NCBI GenBank assembly: GCA_030535245.1
Contig: JAUNBJ010000006.1
Coordinates: forward strand, 1-64,000
Reading direction: 5' to 3'
Source: Planctomycetia bacterium
Lineage (GTDB): Bacteria; Planctomycetota; Planctomycetia; Pirellulales; Thermoguttaceae
DNA length: 64,000 bases
In this document: piece by piece, positions 60,549 through 64,000 of the stretch
Position numbering within the stretch: the stretch's first letter is position 1
Layout of the letters: each line of letters begins with the position of its first letter
Program-made: the position numbers and the translations under genes
The notes under the pieces: model-generated
Seen by the model: the letters and a program-made list of their open reading frames with translations, nothing else
The model's database searches: none
What the model was told of the DNA's origin: nothing

Positions 60549-63500
60549 TTATAAATTTTTGCCACAACACTTCTTGTACTTCTTGCCGCTGCCACAGGGA
60601 CATGGGTCGTTACGCCCCACTTTCGGCCCCATGTTGCGAATCGGCTCCCGACGCCGGTCGGCCTGCGTGCCGTCGATGGCCTTCTGCTGCTGGTCGGCAA
60701 TGTTGTCCTGCCCACCCCCCACGGCAACACGCGACGTCGTGGTCTCCTCATGAATCGCTTTCTGATTCGACCACGTGGAACCGACAAACCGCTCGTCCAA
60801 CTGCTCCATCCGGAACACAAGGTCGGTGACACGCTCGCCAATCGCCTTCCACATCGCGTCGAACGTTTTCATTCCTTCCCGCTTGTACTCCACTTTGGGA
60901 TCCACCTGCGCGTATCCCCGCAGACCCACGCTGCTTTTCAAATGGTCCATCGTCAGCAGGTTGTCCTTCCACGCGTTGTCCAGAATGGTCAGCACCAACG
61001 CCCGCTCCATCTTCCGCATTTCCGGACGATACCGGTCGTCCACCGCCTCGAACATCTTTTGACGGAACATCGCCGGTTCCAGCCCCTTCAGATCGTCCGG
61101 GTTCATCAGGATTCCCCAACGATTCTGAATGTCGCGGGTGAAATTCTCCAAATCGGCCTGGCTCGGTCGAAACGCATGGTTCTCCTCGTGTCGCGCAAGG
61201 AACGAATCCATCCCCGCCTGCGCTTCCCGAATGATCTCCTTCTCCTTCGTGGCCGATTGGCGGCTGCACTCTACCAGCATTTTATGGAACGCTTCTCGCG
61301 GGATATTTTTCAGCTCCTCGGCGGTAATCGTGACGCCAAAACGCGCCTCCGCCCACTTCACCATCCCCTCCCGGTTGTAAACCCGGTTGCCATTTTCATC
61401 ACGCCCGGTAAAGTGATACTCGCCAGCCAACACCGGGAACTCGACTTCCTTCTCGAAGTACGCTTTCTCCACCGCGTCGTAGAGCATCGTCTCGATTTCC
61501 GGCAGGCTCTTGCCTCGCATCCAATCCACCGGAAACGCAATCCCAAATTTGCCACGAATCCAGTTGCTCGCCGCGTTCAAACCATGCTCCGGCTCCAGAT
61601 AATGGGCACCCGCTGAAAGGTCGATTTTGCCGATGAACTCCCGCACCCGCTCCACCAGGTACGTGTCCACCATATCGCGGCCTTCCCGCTTCAAATCCCG
61701 ATCCCGAAGGCCCAGATTCCACCGCGTGTTGATCGCTTTGGCCATCGCGCCCCAGTTCCAGTCCTCCTCCTCCAAATCGGTGGAAAGGTTCTCCTCCAGA
61801 AGCTCCATGATCGTCGATTCGCACATCCGCGTCGCATCGTCAATCGCCTGCCGGGACGCTTCCTCGTAATTCATATTCCGGTAGTGCCGCGGCGTCAATT
61901 CCGTCGCCAGCTCTTTGCCCGCCCAGTTGCAGAACGCTTCCACCCCATAATTCGCGTTCAGGTACGCCCCCAGATTCAGCGAAATCTGCTGCCGCACCAT
62001 CTCGAAAATCAGGTCGCGACAGTTCACCCCGTCCAGAATGTCCTGACGATATCGGTACGTCCGCTTCCGCTGTTCGTCCATCACCTCGTCGTATTCCAGC
62101 AGGTTTTTCCGGATTTCAAAGTTCCGTTCTTCCACCTTCTTCTGTGCCCCCTCGACACGCCGCGTGACCATCGGGCTTTCGATTGCCTGACCATCCTCCA
62201 TCCCCATGTACGTAAGCGCCCGCTTCACCCAGTCGCCCGCGAAAATACGCATCAGATCGTCTTCCAACGAGAGGTAAAAACGGCTCGAACCCGGATCCCC
62301 CTGACGTCCGCAACGCCCACGAAGCTGAAGGTCGATTCGCCGCGCCTCATGACGTTCCGTACCGATCACGTACAGACCGCCCAATCTGCGGACTTCCTCC
62401 CCCTCCTCCTTCATGTGCTCTTTCGCCTCGATCTCCTTTTCCAGCTTCTCCCACTCCTCACGCGGAACGTCCAGCCGCGACTCGTACTTATCCTGAAGAA
62501 TGCTCCACGCCATCGCGTCCGCATTTCCCCCCAGGATAATGTCCGTACCACGCCCTGCCATGTTCGTGGCAATCGTCACCATCCCCTTACGCCCCGCCTG
62601 AGCGATAATTTCCGCCTCCTGCTTGTGGTTCTTCGCGTTCAGCACATTATGCTTCACCCCCATCCGATCCAGCATTCCCGAAACCTGCTCGCTCCGCTCA
62701 ATCGACGTCGTACCGACAAGAATCGGTCGGCCCGCCCGCTTCAAACTGTAAATGCGACTCTTGGGAACCCACTCCGGCTGCTTGTCCCCCTTGAACTCGA
62801 ACTCAATCGCATCCTCCGTCTCCGAACGCACATGCCCCAGCCATTCTTTGTCGTCTTTGTCCGTCAGCTCCAAAATGTCCCAACGGTTCACCCGCTCGAT
62901 TTCCTCGGCAACCGCCTGATACTTTTCCTTCTCCGAACGATAGATCAAATCCGGGAAGTTGATCCGCTGAAGTTTCCGGTTCGGCGGGATTGCAATCACG
63001 TCCAGCTTGTAAATCTTCCAGAACTCGTTCGCCTCGGTCATGGCCGTTCCCGTCATGCCGCAAATCTTCGGATACAGCTTGAAGAAATTCTGCAACGTCA
63101 CCGTCGCCAGCGTCTGGTTTTCCTGCTTGATTTCCACCCCTTCCTTCGCCTCGACCGCCTGGTGCAAGCCGTCCGACCAGTTTCGCCCCGGCATCAACCG
63201 CCCGGTGAACTCATCCACGATCACGATCTCGCCGTCGTTGATCACGTAGTTCACATCCAGCTTGTACAGGTGGTGCGCTTTGAGTGCATTATCGATCAAA
63301 TGCGGCCACTCCATGTTCCCCGCCGTGTAAAAACATTCCACCCCCGCCAGACGCTCCGCCACCCGAATCCCATCGTCCGTCAGGTTCGTGGTATGTTCCT
63401 TCTCGTTGACTTCAAAATCTTCCCCCTTGCGAAGTTGACGCGCAATCCGATCCGCTTCCCGATACTTGGAAATATCGCCATGTGCCGGCCCTGAAATGAT

Positions 63501-64000
63501 CAACGGCGTTCGCGCCTCGTCGATCAGGATATTATCCACCTCGTCGATGATTGCGTAGTTCAACGGCCCCTGCGACTGCTGGTACTCTTTGGGGTAACGC
63601 CAGTCCCCTTTTGCCGCCGGACGCATGTTATCTCGCAAATAATCGAATCCCAGCTCGTTGTTGGTGCCGTACGTGATATCGCACTTGTACGCCGCCTGCC
63701 GCGCTTCGGTCGAGATGTGCGACTGGATCGACCCCACCGTCAGTCCCAACGACATGTACAGCGGCCCCATCCATTCCATATCGCGTCGGGCCAGGTAGTC
63801 GTTCACCGTCACCACATGAACCCCCTTGCCGGAAATCGCGTTCAAGTACGCCGGCAACGTCGCCACCAGCGTTTTCCCTTCGCCCGTGATCATTTCCGCA
63901 ATTGCGCCACTGTGCAAGACCGCACCACCGACCAGCTGCACGTCGTAATGCCGCATTCCCAGCACCCGCTTGCCTGCCTCCCGACAGACTGCGAACGCCT
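60549..64000 (-). CDS. secA: Preprotein translocase ATPase SecA (N-terminus outside window)
   Basis: SecA drives protein export through SecYEG. The frame is open to the right edge of the window ([20 protein letters not shown] near the edge); judged by Escherichia coli SecA about 60 residues or more are missing. Visible are Walker [35 protein letters not shown], the DEAD-type [44 protein letters not shown], and the C-terminal zinc-binding [18 protein letters not shown]. At more than 1,150 residues it is longer than in E. coli (901), mostly through an insert-rich C-terminal helical part typical of planctomycetes. Confidence 0.97.
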   Translation of the reverse strand, partial: AFAVCREAGKRVLGMRHYDVQLVGGAVLHSGAIAEMITGEGKTLVATLPAYLNAISGKGVHVVTVNDYLARRDMEWMGPLYMSLGLTVGSIQSHISTEARQAAYKCDITYGTNNELGFDYLRDNMRPAAKGDWRYPKEYQQSQGPLNYAIIDEVDNILIDEARTPLIISGPAHGDISKYREADRIARQLRKGEDFEVNEKEHTTNLTDDGIRVAERLAGVECFYTAGNMEWPHLIDNALKAHHLYKLDVNYVINDGEIVIVDEFTGRLMPGRNWSDGLHQAVEAKEGVEIKQENQTLATVTLQNFFKLYPKICGMTGTAMTEANEFWKIYKLDVIAIPPNRKLQRINFPDLIYRSEKEKYQAVAEEIERVNRWDILELTDKDDKEWLGHVRSETEDAIEFEFKGDKQPEWVPKSRIYSLKRAGRPILVGTTSIERSEQVSGMLDRMGVKHNVLNAKNHKQEAEIIAQAGRKGMVTIATNMAGRGTDIILGGNADAMAWSILQDKYESRLDVPREEWEKLEKEIEAKEHMKEEGEEVRRLGGLYVIGTERHEARRIDLQLRGRCGRQGDPGSSRFYLSLEDDLMRIFAGDWVKRALTYMGMEDGQAIESPMVTRRVEGAQKKVEERNFEIRKNLLEYDEVMDEQRKRTYRYRQDILDGVNCRDLIFEMVRQQISLNLGAYLNANYGVEAFCNWAGKELATELTPRHYRNMNYEEASRQAIDDATRMCESTIMELLEENLSTDLEEEDWNWGAMAKAINTRWNLGLRDRDLKREGRDMVDTYLVERVREFIGKIDLSAGAHYLEPEHGLNAASNWIRGKFGIAFPVDWMRGKSLPEIETMLYDAVEKAYFEKEVEFPVLAGEYHFTGRDENGNRVYNREGMVKWAEARFGVTITAEELKNIPREAFHKMLVECSRQSATKEKEIIREAQAGMDSFLARHEENHAFRPSQADLENFTRDIQNRWGILMNPDDLKGLEPAMFRQKMFEAVDDRYRPEMRKMERALVLTILDNAWKDNLLTMDHLKSSVGLRGYAQVDPKVEYKREGMKTFDAMWKAIGERVTDLVFRMEQLDERFVGSTWSNQKAIHEETTTSRVAVGGGQDNIADQQQKAIDGTQADRRREPIRNMGPKVGRNDPCPCGSGKKYKKCCGKNL

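Noticed and set aside
61884-63494. Long plus-strand open frame antisense to secA
   Set aside because: Shadow frame of secA with low-complexity Arg/Pro/His composition and no ribosome site.
1-64000. tRNA or rRNA genes
   Set aside because: No tRNA-like TTC-family T-loop cluster with matching acceptor arms or conserved rRNA segment was noticed; a covariance-model scan would be needed to exclude one fully.

Overview
The window looks like a chromosomal segment of a Planctomycetota bacterium (Pirellulales-like, possibly a gut or glycan-rich-habitat lineage). The evidence is two DUF1559 pseudopilins with the typical planctomycete prepilin motif, two PEP-CTERM proteins with autotransporter-type repeats, an ECF sigma factor translationally coupled to a Ser/Thr kinase, an LpxA (so an LPS-type outer membrane), and the planctomycete form of GyrA and SecA. 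I see no rRNA, tRNA or CRISPR array.

Layout. 0.2-1.6 kb: hisI-hisG. 1.6-2.5 kb: decayed ISKra4-type transposase. 2.6-4.6 kb: secreted repeat protein, Rpn-family nuclease/transposase and a membrane protein. 4.7-9.6 kb: prs, metallophosphoesterase, SDR, mtnA and a YqeG-type phosphatase. 9.5-13.4 kb: minus-strand operon of TPR lipoprotein, GlmU-like, cmk, plsC and DUF4261. 13.8-17.0 kb: PEP-CTERM protein (frameshifted at a G7 tract) plus a DUF1559 pseudopilin carrying 93-bp tandem repeats. 17-26.6 kb: lpxA-uvrD, a TPR/zinc-ribbon/hemB operon, and gyrA-SGNH hydrolase.

28.1-47.0 kb is the most unusual part. On the minus strand lie two secreted Tyr-rich PDZ proteins with a shared promoter block and shared C-terminal tail, a serpin, a secreted caspase with three PDZ domains, a DUF4384-like protein and a 5'-truncated autotransporter. 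On the plus strand lie a second secreted caspase, a pseudo-caspase lacking both catalytic residues, a third caspase, an ECF sigma factor, a transmembrane Ser/Thr kinase with TPRs, and a secreted HExxH metallopeptidase. The serpin sits 12 nt behind the PDZ-caspase, and its inferred reactive-site P1-P1' is Lys-Ser, which matches the basic P1 preference of metacaspase/orthocaspase-type enzymes. I read the region as a candidate envelope proteolysis and signalling system: protease, decoy or scaffold, inhibitor, sensor kinase and sigma factor.

47.0-56.6 kb: a carbohydrate block (GH36-like alpha-galactosidase, glucuronate isomerase, sialidase) and a second PEP-CTERM/DUF1559 pair whose start is followed by a G12 tract. 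56.6-64 kb: ruvX, a DUF486 protein coupled to an orphan Eco57I-like adenine methyltransferase, a DUF368 transporter, and secA (N-terminus beyond the window).

Dispersed repeats include a ~180-197 bp MITE-like family with GGGTGCGATC ends (three copies, one with an exact 9-bp target duplication inside the caspase locus), a hairpin-rich repeat, a short palindromic 3'-end repeat, and AATTATC heptamer runs.
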